Below the pieces are notes generated by a model that was given only the letters and a program-made list of their open reading frames with translations, had not been told where the DNA came from and ran no database searches. From NCBI GenBank assembly GCA_021014325.1, contig CM037469.1, positions 11,908,663-11,972,662 of the forward strand: a stretch of 64,000 nt of DNA, given 5' to 3'. Shown one piece after another: positions 46,919-58,735 of the stretch. The translations under genes were made by a program, and so were the position numbers. The stretch is from Plazaster borealis (lineage: Eukaryota > Echinodermata > Asteroidea > Forcipulatida > Labidiasteridae). Each line of letters starts with the position of its first letter. Positions within the stretch are counted from its first letter, which is position 1.

Positions 46919-47775
46919 ATGGGGGACTTTTGGGATGCTACACTCTATGTACAATGTAGGTGCAGGCCTGGAATTACAAATTTTTTAGGGCAAGGCCACT
47001 TTGGCCTTGGAGTATTCCAAATTTTGGAGGGCACCAAGGCCAGTAGAAAGGGCACCAAGGCCAAAATGAGAAAATCAAAAGGGCACGAAGGCCACTTACA
47101 TGTAGTTCATGAAAGACTCAGACTTAGTATACTCAGTATAACCGAAAAGTTTTGGACAACAGCAACGCGATTCATTCACCCAAAAAGTTTTTCATGTCAT
47201 GCGGTGCAACAATTCCACCAGAAGAGGGCGTTCAAACAAAAGAGCGCCCTCTGTTGGTTAATGGTTTTTATTTTAGACTGGTCTCCTGCTTAACGATGTC
47301 GGGTGTTTGTGTACAACGGATGCACGCATTGTATGCAACCGATAAAGAGTCGCGATGCGTTGAACGTCATTTATGCTATCCCCTATCAGGGAAGTTCCCT
47401 TGCGGATTGCGCTGGATTGATGGATATATACATTAAAACACGTCACAAGCACAAGATACATCGTATGCTGAAAACAAAAACTAACACAAGTAAATATTTA
47501 ACTTTCATTAAAAGGGCACGACGGCCAACGGGGGAAGAGCACGACGGCCATCAGGGGAAAAGGGCACGGCATTATGGCTGTGAAAAGGATATTTTACGAG
47601 GGGCATCACGGCCAGTTGCAAGGGCATCGACGGCACTGGCCGTCGTGGCCGCCGTGTAATTCGAGGCCTGTAGGTGGCAGCAGACTTACCAGGTAAATCC
47701 ATTGTTCTCGGTAATGTGGGCACGCCCTGAACTATGTAAACAATGGACATTTACCTGGTAAGTCTTCCATTGCAG
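46919..47775. mobile_element. TAGGTGGCAGCAG hairpin, split by CAGGCCTG element
   Basis: The left terminus GGGGGACTTTTGGGA (46921) and the right half TAGGTGGCAGCAGACTTACC ... TTACCTGGTAAGTC (47671-47765) are the two parts of a hairpin MITE found whole at 48107-48257. The 46963-47670 element separates them. Confidence 0.7.
46963..47670. mobile_element. CAGGCCTG-family element, exact 6-bp TSD
   Basis: TAGGTG flanks both ends (46957-46962, 47671-47676). At 708 bp it is the longest copy: 47099-47510 is unrelated sequence, and reiterated GGGCACGACGGCCA units follow at 47514-47640. Confidence 0.8.
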
Positions 47776-47984
47776 CTGATATGAAAACAAAATATACAAT
47801 GTTTTTTTGTTTTTTTTACTTTAAATCAAATTCACAAAAATCATCAAGATAAAACCAACTTAGAATGCTCCAGATTGCACAGTTGACCTTCCAAAACCAA
47901 GATACAAGTAAGCACGAAGTAGAAAGCATTCCGAGAACCTTGTTTCAATTAAGCATGCTAGGGGCAAACTTCCAAAATTTGGCC

Positions 47985-48325
47985 CAGGCCTGGAATTGTA
48001 CCTGGAGGCCACGGAGGCCAAGGCCTCCGTTGCCCCTGGTCTTGGCCTTGGTGCCCCTTCAAAAGTTTCCCATTATACATGTACATGTAGACTTTCAGAT
48101 TTTACCAATGGGGGACTTTTGGGGACACTAGGTGGCAGCAGACTTACCAGGTAAATCCATTGTTCTTGGAAATATGCGCATGCTCAGAACTATGTAAACA
48201 ATGGAAGTTTACCTGGTTAAGTCTGCTGCCACCTAGCGTTCCAAAGTCTCCCATTGGACATGTTGGAAGTGCGCTTTGCAAAATGAAAATGGCCTTGCCC
48301 TCTAAAAGATGAAATTCCAGGCCTG
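47985..48325. mobile_element. CAGGCCTG-family element with nested hairpin
   Basis: CAGGCCTGGAATTGTACCTG to GAAATTCCAGGCCTG, flanks TTGGCC and TTGCCC (one difference). Its body is cut by the hairpin at 48107-48257. Confidence 0.82.
48107..48257. mobile_element. TAGGTGGCAGCAG hairpin MITE, 151 bp
   Basis: Ends CAATGGGGGACTTTT and AAAGTCTCCCATTG; inner arms CTAGGTGGCAGCAGACTTAC and AAGTCTGCTGCCACCTAG; loop near GGAAATATGCGCATGCTC. It is nearly a perfect hairpin. Confidence 0.88.
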
Positions 48326-48985
48326 TTGCCCCCCCCCCCCAGTTTTGAAAAAATGCTGGGGAGAACCCTGCAGCCTTCTAGTATTAATTTTTTTACAGCA
48401 TTTTTCATGGCACTATTAAATTTATAAAGAAGAGAAGAAAAAACATGAGGAAATCAGCTGATCAACTGGAACAAATTCATACATTCCTGAGTCAAACAAG
48501 ACGTTGACAACCATTCAGAAAACAGTCACCATTGCAGAAATGCTTTTTAATGGTTTTCCTTTTATGAACTCAACCAATTATGGAAAACCACTGATGCAAA
48601 AATTATTTCGCATTTGGTCATAAATCAATTTTCCAGAGGTCTTTGTTGACGAGAAAAACAAAAAAAGTCAAATGTGTTTCATAAACCATGTTGGTTTTGG
48701 AAATTGGAGAGTTCATCCAGTTTAACCCTCAATTTACAACGAACACTTCATGTACAATCAACAGTGTATGCGTGGGTGTATTGCAACATTTAACATATAA
48801 TGTACATTGTACATGAAGGTGTACATTGTATTTAGACCATGTAACCTTTGCTTACAAAGAGAGTAATGTAACCTAAAAATAAAATTGAACATTTCATGGC
48901 TTTTTGGGCAGGCAAGATACTACACTGGTCAAACAAGGGAAATTTTTCATTTTGTACCGTACATTTCCACCTTCATGTTCTGTAC

Positions 48986-49153
48986 CAGGCCCGGAATTTC
49001 ATCTTTGAGAGGGCAAGGCCATTTTGATTTTGCAAAGGGCACTTCCGTTGGAAAACATTTAAGTCTAAGGGAAAGTTTTAAAGGGGCACCAAGGCCAAGA
49101 CCAGGAGCAACAGAGGCCATGGCCTCCATGGCATCTGTGTATTTCCAGGCCTG
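48986..49153. mobile_element. CAGGCCTG-family element
   Basis: CAGGCCCGGAATTTCATC to TTTCCAGGCCTG; flanks CTGTAC and CTGTAT. Confidence 0.82.
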
Positions 49154-49965
49154 CTGTATACATGTAGTATGTAAATTTTCAAGAGTTACAAAAATACGTT
49201 TAACAGCTGATGTGCCCCATTTCTTCATATGAAAGGTTGATAACACTGATCAGACAGTGCAATCTCCATAAAATATCAGATTGAATGTTTTTCTTCCTTT
49301 TGGTTAAGTGTACAAATTGTGCATGCAGGAAGTCCAGGCGCTGTGGCTTGTTTGTAAACATGTGATGTCACAGGTCACATGGTATCCGGTAAGAAGTTCA
49401 TCAAATTAATTACAATTATACACATGTAAATAAAATGTGTGTAAAAGAAGGAGTAGGTGGCAACATGCCCCTGGTGACAGTTGATTTGGGTCAACAGCCC
49501 AAATCAGTTTAAGTGTAGCCCTCACCTTGAAGTGGCCATTTGGCCTTGTGATGTTTGGCGATATCTCATAAAACAATTTTGTTTTTTAATTGTACATGAG
49601 TACTTGGCTCAGAAAACAGAAAAAGAAAAAAAAAAGTTCATGATTTATCAGGGGTTTTACTTTTCTAAAAATGAATGGCTTCAAATGTACTTTGACTTGC
49701 CAAAAGTCTGAAATTTAGAAATCTGCATTTTTGAGGTTAAGCCATGCAACAGTAGTTGATACACTGCAATATTTTGAATTACAATCGTGCCCTTCCGTGA
49801 CCCTTATGAAGATTCAATTTATCAACAATGCTCCCTCCAGGCATATCGGTGGTTAACGATGATAAACTCAGGGTGTCAAAGGACCAAGTGGATGAAATTT
49901 ACAGATGTTCACTTTCATTACAGTGTGTTTACAGTGAAAGTTTGTTTTATACCTGTACTGTATGG

Positions 49966-50105
49966 TTAAAGGCAGGGTATACTTTTGGTAATTGTCAAAG
50001 ACCTTGGTGTATCCCAACATGTAGGCCATGCATTTAAAATAACAAACCTGTGGAAAATTTAGGTTCAATTGGTCAGAATCGAAGTTACGAGAAAATAATG
50101 AATGA
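49966..50105. mobile_element. TTAA-type element (family B), left part
   Basis: TTAAAGGCAGGGTATACTTT as at 14847; it runs into a run of ACATGTAC repeats (50107-50137) and lacks its right end. Confidence 0.78.
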
Positions 50106-50767
50106 TGCATGTACATGTACGTACATGTACATGTACAACATTGTACAATGTATGAAGTCCAGGTTTATGTTTTGTAACATCTATGCATTGTATTACAGCG
50201 TCTTACAATGTATTAATAGACAATGACCTTAAAACTAACCTACATGTAGATACCGCATGTCTTGATGGGGTTTGGTCACTATGACAACAGAGACCCCCTT
50301 TTCATTGGAATGTTGATTACATGCAAGTACTTACAGTGTACTTACACAGTCATGACAGTGTGTAACTATAAGGTGTTTACAATTCTACCTCCATGATACA
50401 ACATACCATGGAGCTACATATACATTAGCTCCATGAATATACCATCAGCTGAGAAAACCCTTAACTGCAATCCATCTGAAGGAAATTTCTGCTCGGTTTA
50501 ATTAGCTACATGTACGCCTGACCTTTTTTCTTATCACCGAGCAAGGACAGTCTTATCAAGTAATAAACCACAAGGGAAACTGACTTGGTAAATTGTAAAT
50601 AATTTTGGATTGCACAAAGACAAAATTTTCTAGAACATGTTTAGTTTACTATAAAGCCCTTTTCACACTACAGATACGATTCCCAGGAAATAAGAACCCA
50701 GGAAATTCCTGGGGAATGATAACCCCCACTGCCACACCCCATGTTTGTTTCACACTTGATGCAATTT

Positions 50768-50919
50768 CAGGCCCGATGCTTGGTTCCTGAAAGGGCAAAG
50801 GCACCAAGACGTTTTTTCGCCTATTGCAAATTTCTATCGGAACATTCCAAGGCCACCAAGGCAATGACCAGGGGGATGGAGGCAATTGCCTCCGTTGCCT
50901 CCATGAAACATCAGGCCTG
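50768..50919. mobile_element. CAGGCCTG-family element, nested
   Basis: CAGGCCCGATGCTTGG to CATCAGGCCTG; flanks CAATTT and AAATTT. It interrupts the TTTCACACT element. Confidence 0.78.
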
Positions 50920-50950
50920 AAATTTTCCTGGGGAAAATAAGCACTCAGTT

Positions 50951-51117
50951 CATAGTGTTAGCCAGAGGGGTGTCTGGGTGTCTATTGGACACCCTGTTTT
51001 AAATTTGAACACCCTGTTTTAAATCTGTCATTTACATGTATTGTAAGTGAACAATTTGGACACCAAGTTTTTAAATTTCCAGCAAAATTTGACATCCTTC
51101 CTGGCTAATTAACCCTG
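50951..51117. mobile_element. hAT-like element, exact 8-bp TSD
   Basis: Flanked by ACTCAGTT (50943-50950 and 51118-51125). Ends CATAGTGTTAGCCAG and CTGGCTAATTAACCCTG are inverted. The interior is GGGTGTCTGGGTGTC and TTTGAACACCCTGTTTTAAA. A relative lies at 58212-58370. Confidence 0.82.
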
Positions 51118-51281
51118 ACTCAGTTGCTGACCCTACTCCCAAGGATGGGTAACCATTTCCCAGGAAACTGACATATTTCCCAGGAGTTTGCCAGGGTTAG
51201 CAATTCAAGTGTGAAAAGGTCAACCAAATTTGCTGGGACTTTCCTGGGAAATACTTGCACTGCAGTGTGAAAGGAGCTCAG

Positions 51282-51450
51282 AGGCCTGGAATTACACGGA
51301 GGACATGGAGGCCTCCTTCTGTTGCCCCTTGTCTTGGCCTTGGTGCCCCTTCAAAAGTTTCCCATAGACTTTTAGATTTTCAAACAAATGGAAGTGCCCT
51401 TTGCAAAATACAAATGGCCTTGCCCTCTCAAAGTTGAAATTCCAGGCCTG
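51282..51450. mobile_element. CAGGCCTG-family element
   Basis: GAGGCCTGGAATTACACGG to TTGAAATTCCAGGCCTG, inverted relative to 7229. It begins right at the end of the TTTCACACT element; flanking 6-mers do not match clearly. Confidence 0.78.
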
Positions 51451-51721
51451 TGGCTTAAGTGCAATAGATATGGTAAATTATAGACAAAGTGAACACAAAC
51501 AGGCATGATATTTGACCCAAGTTGGAAAAAAATAACATTTTATTTAGGAACAAACTACAAGGGCTGAACTATGTACACATGTACATGGTAGGCCTATAGG
51601 CTTTGATAGACTTTTCAAGCTATTTAGAAAGAACTTTGCTGATTTTTCTGAGGACCCAAAAATCAGAAATCAGACTTAAGTAGGAAGAATATCTTGCCTG
51701 CGTAAAGTAAAACACCCTTTA

Positions 51722-51892
51722 CAGGCCTGGAATTTCATTTTTGAGAGGGCAACTTAGACTATTTTCATTTTGCAAAGGGCACTTCCATTGGAAAATCTGA
51801 AAGTCTATGGGACACTTTTGAAGGGGCACCAAGGCCAAGACATGGGGCAACGCAGGCCGTGGCCTCATAGCCTCCGTGTAATTCCAGGCCTG
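51722..51892. mobile_element. CAGGCCTG-family element
   Basis: CAGGCCTGGAATTTCATTT to GTAATTCCAGGCCTG; flanks CCTTTA and CCTTAA. Confidence 0.82.
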
Positions 51893-52264
51893 CCTTAAGA
51901 CAGCTGTGCGTGTACACTGTGTACATATTGAACCATTGAACAACCTCTGATGCAACATGGCTGATGACATTAAGCACCTTGAATTGGGAAATGTCTCTCA
52001 GCCGGCATGATCACAATGATTTATCCCGGAATATAAGACTTCAAGCATGCCACGTCTGAAATAGAACAAGATGTGCTACATTTGGAGCATGATTCACACA
52101 TTATGTCTGCAGTCGGTACCCAGACTTGTTCAGGTCTTTACAGCTGTCTAGGCCTGTCTGGGGCAGGCATATTCTCCTGAAAACCTTTTGTTGGATTTTG
52201 TAGTCTCTTTATGGAAGCCGCGTCTGCTTGAGTTTGTCTGCCTGATCTATTTTTACAATACCTG

Positions 52265-52670
52265 CCAGGGCTCGAATCGGGGGGGGGGGGGGGGGAAACC
52301 ACACGACAGCAGGGCTTGCAGCTCAAAATATTTACAAGACCAGAATCAAAATGAGAAAAAACTGACTGACACAGTTTAACATGCAATTAACCGTTTCTAT
52401 TTGAATAACTACATGTGGTAAGACATTTGTAAGAGAATTAAGTGGCACAGTAGGCTTATATAGGGCCCTACTTCATTACTCAACAGAATTGAAAGGTATC
52501 TATCAAGTATCAGACTGCAAGTCAACATTTGCGCATCATTAATCTGTTCAAGATATGATAGAGTGAGGTATTGTTGTTATTCAGACATAAGACAGCCGGA
52601 CTTGTCCAGTCATGAGTTTACTGGCCTGAATCTAAAATCACAAGCCTTGGGCCTGCCTGCACATCCATGT
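52265..52670. mobile_element. CAGGGCTC-type element
   Basis: CAGGGCTCGAATC with a G16 run, then ATTTACAAGACCAGAATC and GCCGGACTTGTCCAGTCATG as in the copy at 28041. The right end is worn. Confidence 0.68.
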
Positions 52671-53288
52671 AAATATTACATCATACATTGCACAGTAAAT
52701 GTACAACAGACTCACTTGTGTTACAGTTGTAATAAGTGTTGTAACATGTTGTGTTTATCCACTTGAATTTTGTTAGTGTGTAAATCTCTCTTAAATGTGC
52801 TCTTAATTACATACATGTACATGTACTTTGATTACATGAAGTAAGTATGAAGGCCTATCTTGTAATGTATATTTCTGAAATTTTCTTTTTTCCAGCGCCT
52901 CAGGATGTTTGGTCACTATACGTAGATGGCGCTTGACAACTTTGTTGCTTTTACTATTGTTGTTATTCTGATGAACAATTTGCATTCATTACAAACAAGT
53001 AAAATTTGTGCATAATATTAAAAAACAACTCACAAAATCAAACAGAAAAAAACTCTTATTATAAAAAGGTTGCACTTGCACAGTTTGTTAGGTGTTCGGA
53101 ACTGCTCTTGTTTTTGTATGGTTTTTTTGTAATACTTTTTTTTCTTCTTCTTCCTCTCCCCCCCCCCTCCCCCGAGATTGTCTGCAAAAAATGCACACTT
53201 CTCAAGCTCACACAATCTTCAAACTTCACATTTTTAGTAGATCTTTACTTGTTGTAGAGACCCCACTGGAGTGATGTCATCGTCATCA

Positions 53289-53580
53289 GGTCATAATTGC
53301 TTCTCTTCACCCAGGGGTAAATGGGTACCTGTGAGGGCAGAGATGGTTCATGTGATTGATTTAGCTTGGTGCGCTGATGGAGGTAGAATTCTACCTCCAT
53401 GGTGCGCTACATATTTGGCAGCACAGGCTGTAAACTCCCAAGGGAGCTGATATGGTTCCTCCATGGTTTCAGGAATGAAACAAATGGCCCAGTGATCAGG
53501 GGTAATAATGTTGGAGCGCCATGAGTGTCACTGAGTGACGGATTTGAGCGCTATGAAGCCAATATTATTATTATTATTAC
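53289..53580 (+). mobile_element. SINE body, 5'-truncated
   Basis: ATTGCTTCTCTTCACCCAGG, AATGGGTACCTGTGAGGGCA and a GAAGCCAATATTATTATT tail match the 44604 SINE without its tRNA head. A 30-base segment (GGAGGTAGAATTCTACCTCC) is inserted or palindromised at about 53379-53402. Confidence 0.82.
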
Positions 53581-54071
53581 AAATGTACTAAGTACATAGC
53601 AGACAGTACAGTGTACATATCACTGACTTCACATTCAATGTACACAGTGTACATTAAGATGACAAGCTCTCCCTGCATCTACTGTACATCACGCCTCATC
53701 GATGACTCAGCAGCCCATTATCACTTCTTCAATCCAACAACAGTTCACTCTAGACTTTCATAAGTCTCTCACAGGGTCTTGTCCAGGTCTGACACCGTTC
53801 ATCAACCTGTAATATTGCTTCCTGTCTAAAACAAGAGAAGGACTGCAACTAAGCAATTCACATCTTGTTGTAGCTCTGTGCATAAAGTAACATTTCACAC
53901 AGTATTCTTTTTATGTACTGTAATCCAGGCAAGGAAACGGAGGCAACAGAAGCCATGGCCTCCGTTGCCCTTCAGACGATTTCACCAAACTCATCGTTGC
54001 TTAAGACACATCGTTACTCACTGCACAAATGAAAAATTACTCTTCCTAAAGTCCGAAAGACTAATCTTACG

Positions 54072-54383
54072 CAGGGTTTTCCCCATGCACAAGCTTGCGT
54101 ATAAGGCCGATACGCGTGATTTGCGTGCCGATACAAATACACGTGCAAATTTCGGCTGATACAAATTGGGTTTTTTGCAGGTTTTTTTTTAATGTCACAA
54201 AAAACATCAAGAGAAAACCATTATAGAATGCTCCAGATTGCACAGTTGGACTTTTAAAACTACGGTAAACACGAAGTACAAAACATTCCAAAGACCTTGT
54301 TTCAATTCAGCGTGCTTCGGCCAAACTTCCAAAATTTGGGTCCAGAATGCCCCCCAGTTTTGAAAAAAACCGGGGAGAACCAT
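54072..54383. mobile_element. CAGGGTTCTCC element, 5-bp TSD
   Basis: CAGGGTTTTCCCCATGCACA to CGGGGAGAACCATG; TTACG flanks both sides. The interior has GCCGATACGCG and CGTGCTTCGGCCAAACTTCC. Confidence 0.78.
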
Positions 54384-54949
54384 GTTACGACTTGGAGAAA
54401 ACGACTGCGAGTCTTCGCCCTGGTACCCCTTAAAAGTTTCCCGTAGACTTTAAGATTTTCCTTTCGTTTGTCCACTCCACAATAATCCTATGTTATCATT
54501 TTATTAAAATAAATCCTACATGTTGCAGTTGTTTTTAGTAAACTTTTTGAGGACCTGTGTGTTGCCAACTACATGTACATGTACGCTGCTGTCCATGGCG
54601 CAAACCAGCAAGATGATCCATTGCTGTACACGGCTTAAGCACACACATACATGTAGTGACAAACTATCGGGACATTTTTATTTTATAGAGCATGCAAATG
54701 TACAGTATGTATCAAGTCGCTTACATGTACAAGTGTTTTTGTATAATTTGTATAAGTTTTTTGTAAACAACATGTAGATTTCACCAACAGAGGGCATGTG
54801 CCCTTGCATTCTATTACGTTGTTGTGAAAGCATCTGCTAGCATTCGTTGATTGATTCTTGCCTGTATTGTAGAATGCAAACCAGCTACATGTAGATAACG
54901 AAGACTACATAATGTAGCAGCCCGTTTATTGGAAACGATGTATCTGCGT

Positions 54950-54966
54950 GCGTGTGTGTGTGTGTC
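54950..54966. repeat. GT microsatellite
   Basis: A short (GT)n run. Confidence 0.85.
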
Positions 54967-55477
54967 GGCATGCTCAGATGAGTGGGTAGGCATATGCAGA
55001 GTTGTCGGGACTTTTACACAATGGAACATAGGTCCCCACAACGTTTTTCTTCGCATGACTGTATTTTGAATCTAACTTTGGACTTTGAGTTCACATCATC
55101 TACATAGTAAACCAAGATGGTATCGAGTAAATACTCTACACTTCGCGCAACATTCACTAAGGTTTAAGAAACACCATTGTTAAACTGGGTCCCCACAAGT
55201 GGAATTTCAGAAAAGGGAATAATAGAACAATAGGAAGTCCCCACAACTCTGTGTGCAAAAGATTGTGTGTGCATTGTGAAAAGAAGAAAAAAAAGGGCAC
55301 AAAGCGATGTCTTAAAAAAAATCTTAAATTATACAACAACAAAATTATGAAAAGACACTAATTTAAAAACAAAAGCAATCTTTTACTCATTTTGATGATT
55401 ACAAAATTCATGATCTCTTCATGTTATCTGTCCATGTAAAGTGTCATAAGGCTACATGTGTACCAGACATACACTGT

Positions 55478-55684
55478 ACCTCTGCCAACATTTGCATCTT
55501 GCAATCGGGGAGATTTTGTCCAACAATCAGGGAGATATTTAGAATTTTACCCTCAACATACATGTAATAGGGAAAAAAGTTTCCATAATCAGGAAGATTT
55601 CAATATGTATTAATCAGAACATAGATTGGTTTATTTATTTTCACGGAACTTTTTGCAGAATCAAGGAGAGTTGGCAGCTCTGCT
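55478..55684. mobile_element. hAT-like element, third copy
   Basis: CCTCTGCCAACATTTGCATC to GAGAGTTGGCAGCTCTG; the interior AACAATCAGGGAGATATTTA matches 5573-5769. Confidence 0.7.
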
Positions 55685-56819
55685 ATGACATGTGTGCGGT
55701 GACTGCGTGCCTACAGCTGTGCGCCTTACATTACGTTGACACTTGAATCATGTTTCGGTGACATTGGATTTCCTGCCTTACGGTAGGAAAACACGGTAGC
55801 GCTTATACATGTACATGTTCATGTAGTATAAAACATGTGGATTAACAAACACTCTGCTCACACATTTAACATTGCATACTTGTCAATGAATGTACACACA
55901 TGTACACACTGTACAAAATGTATCATCCCACAGCCCTGTCTGTCTGTGGTGTTCAGTGAAATTGATTGAGTAAGACAGGAATCACAATGCTGTAGTATTA
56001 AGGGCAATTGATGTGGGTGGAATAGAGGGGGTTAGGGATGGGTCTGTGGTGATTGAGAATGAGAACAACTGACTGTCCCACTGTGTTGATACAGTGATAA
56101 GGATAGGGGGATGGAAGAGGTTTACACTGAACATCATCTAGTGAGCCGGGAAGATGAAAACTGAGCGCGAAAGGTTTTTGGGGTTTTTTGCCATTCATTA
56201 CATCATTGTAGGAAGGTTTTATGCTGCATTGGGATGGGGAAAACATGTCTTTGATGTACATTATAATTCTAGCATCAAAATTGTCCAACATTAATGTCAT
56301 TTATTTTTTTGCCAGGAGCAATTTCACTGCTTCCGTCCTCCCGTCACTGGGACAAAATAATTTGTGTGCCTGGAAGAAAGGTGAAGTGCCTTAGGCCCTC
56401 TTTCCGGGCACACGATTACATGTAAACAGTACATGTTTGACATATGTATGAATGTACATAAAAATGTAGGCCTGCGTACATTACATGTTTACTTTGTACA
56501 TGTAACCCTACAACGTCATGAACGTTGTCCTCATGTCACACACCAACAAGCATGACAAGTAATTTCAACAAGTTCTGCTGACACTAAATGTTTAGTACAT
56601 GTACAGTACAATTGCACCAAATCAGTGGTTCCAACCAGCCCAGAGAGAAGGGCCTTGGTTTTTGTGCAGTCTCATGTACACATGTATCCATTCACTTAGG
56701 CAAAGTAAAAAAAAACCTATGTTTCAAGTCCAGGTTTTTTTTTTAAAGGAGGAAAAGGGGCTTTTTCAAAATGGCCACCGTTTGAGATTTCTGGCAATCC
56801 ATGGTGTTTTCCCTATAGA

Positions 56820-57215
56820 GATACATGTATTTATAACGCGCAAAACATACTGTATCCACCCAAGGGGTGCTCAAGGCGCTCACAAGAAGAAAAGTAATTA
56901 AAAATGGCTTGTCATTAAGTGTGACTTCAGTTTGTTCTTGAAGTTATCAACAGTCTCACATGTCTTCACGGAGTTAGGGAGTTTGTTCCACAAGCGAGGA
57001 GCGGCGGAAGCAAATGCTCGATCACCCCATGATCGTTTCGATTTGGGGACAACTAGAGAAAGATCATTGGAAGACCGGAGACCTGAGCGAGGTGGCTTAT
57101 GGATGTTGATAAGAGAAGCGATGTATTTAGGTGAGGAGGACTTCAATGCACAGAAGGTGATAAGAAGGACTTTGTATGCAAGTCGCTGATCAACTGGTAA
57201 CCAATGAAGGCTTCT
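56820..57215 (-). mobile_element. LINE 3' end (RT C-terminus)
   Basis: On the minus strand, SLHWLPVDQRLAYKVLLITF then CALKSSSPKYIASLINIH, PKSKRSWGDRAFASAAPRLW, NKLPNSVKTC and FKNKLKSHLM. This is the thumb and C-terminus of a non-LTR reverse transcriptase, about 110 residues, longer and less decayed than at 30120. The catalytic part is missing. Confidence 0.87.
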
Positions 57216-58211
57216 TAAATGAAATGATAATTTAAAAGAGACAATTGTTAGACAAACAACAACTGACCATTGTTTTAATAGTGTTTAGCACCATGTTTTA
57301 CATTGATGATATTAAAAATCTATCACACCACAAATCCCTTAAAATTTGACGTAAAACAGCTGATTGGTTGCGCCGAGTAAATCAGTATGGTACCAATTCA
57401 ACTGTAGCAATTGATCGTATCGTTGTTGAAAAGTTGTTAAGGGAACCCGACAAATTCTAGTTTTCGAACCCAAACGTTGGACAAACGTTGGTACTGGTGC
57501 TTGGATCAAGTTGATCCGGTTATTATACAGTACATGTACGTAACGACTGCGACGAAATCGAGATTGCATAGCCTCTCGTGCCAGTCGTATTTAAGTTTCA
57601 TTGTCAACATCAAACAGGACTGTGACGAATGATTACGACTGAAATGACTGTATTTGAAACTACACAAACACATGATGGAACAAGGTAAAATCAACGGCAG
57701 TTTATACACATTTAGCGATGGTACGGTAGCGTTACGATTATGACGATGTAAAAGGGGACTGAGAGAGTCTATACACACATGATTCAGAACGCTATGAAAG
57801 CGTAAGATTGATTTTTCGACGGATTCGTTGACGTTTTTAATATGTTTTTTCTCATTTTTTGTGAATAAAAAAGATAAAATTATTCCAGGCGACCTCAACA
57901 AAGGAAGCGGGCGGGGACGCGAAACAAGTTGTTTTTTTTACTTCGCCATACATGTGTACTGCAGTGTGGCAGTACACATGTACTGGTACTACAATTTATA
58001 CATCTGTGGTCACACCATGAATCCATGGATGAATCCCACCTTTACACAGCTCATGGCAACCTTGACCTTAATTTGTTGATAAATTCCAGACTTCCACTTG
58101 GAATGGAATGGGAGTGATCATACACCCTATGTTCACCAATGGTTCACCTGCAGTTGTTTCAGTTGACCTTAGCCACATGTACATGTACGTAGGCCTACCT
58201 ACACACATGTC

Positions 58212-58370
58212 AGATAGTGTTAGCCAGCCAGAGGGGTGTCTGGGTGTCTTTTGGACACACCGTTTTAAATTTGGACACCCTGTTTTATCTGTCATATACA
58301 TGTATGTAATGTACATGTACATGTATGTATAAGTGAACAATTTGGACACCCGGTTTTTTTGTGTGTAATG
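58212..58370. mobile_element. hAT-like GTGTTAGCCAG element
   Basis: GATAGTGTTAGCCAGCCAGA, GGGTGTCTGGGTGTC and TTTAAATTTGGACACCCTGT match 50951-51117. A TACATGTATGTA run interrupts it and the right end is lost. Confidence 0.7.
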
Positions 58371-58527
58371 GGTGTTAAACATTTAATACACAAAAAATTC
58401 ACTTCTGGCAGAGCAAGGCCTACCAGTTGTACCATTAAAATCTACATCCAACTCGCAATGGTTTATTCAGAAAATTAGTGTAAAATAAACTTCAGGTAAA
58501 CTGTATCGTAGCAGCGTTATCCCTTAA

Positions 58528-58735
58528 CAGTGTGGTCCGCTGGCCAAATGCCAGTAAAAACACCTGAGGACCAGTCAAAATAAATACAGTACACTCCAAG
58601 TGCTCAAGCTGGCTGGATCAGTGTTGAAAAGCATCTCTATTTAAAATAAAACATGGACTAGTAAAAAAGCTGACGGACTAGTGGAATGAAGAGCTAACTG
58701 GTCTCGCTGGCTACATGTAGTCACTGAAACAGTAA
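58528..58735. repeat. Family E repeat, intact copy
   Basis: CCGCTGGCCAAATGCCAGTA through GAGCTAACTGGTCTCGCTGG and GTCACTGAAACAG. This is the uninterrupted version of the locus at 59757-60860. Confidence 0.75.

Larger units (their letters stand above)
46862..48373. mobile_element. CAGGGTTCTCC element with multiple insertions
   Basis: The host starts near CAGGGGTCTACCCATGC and ATATCGGGCCGATATGC, continues at 47820-47984 (AATCATCAAGATAAAACC, CAAACTTCCAAAATTTGG), and ends 48340-48373 (ATGCTGGGGAGAACCCTG). Between these pieces lie two hairpin elements and two CAGGCCTG-family elements, listed separately. Confidence 0.68.
50656..51278. mobile_element. TTTCACACT TIR element with two insertions
   Basis: Ends GCCCTTTTCACACTACAG and CTGCAGTGTGAAAGGAGC. 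Interior motifs are CCCAGGAAATTCCTGGGGAA and TTCCCAGGAAACTG. Two foreign elements are inserted at 50768-50919 and 50951-51117, each with its own target duplication. Confidence 0.78.
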
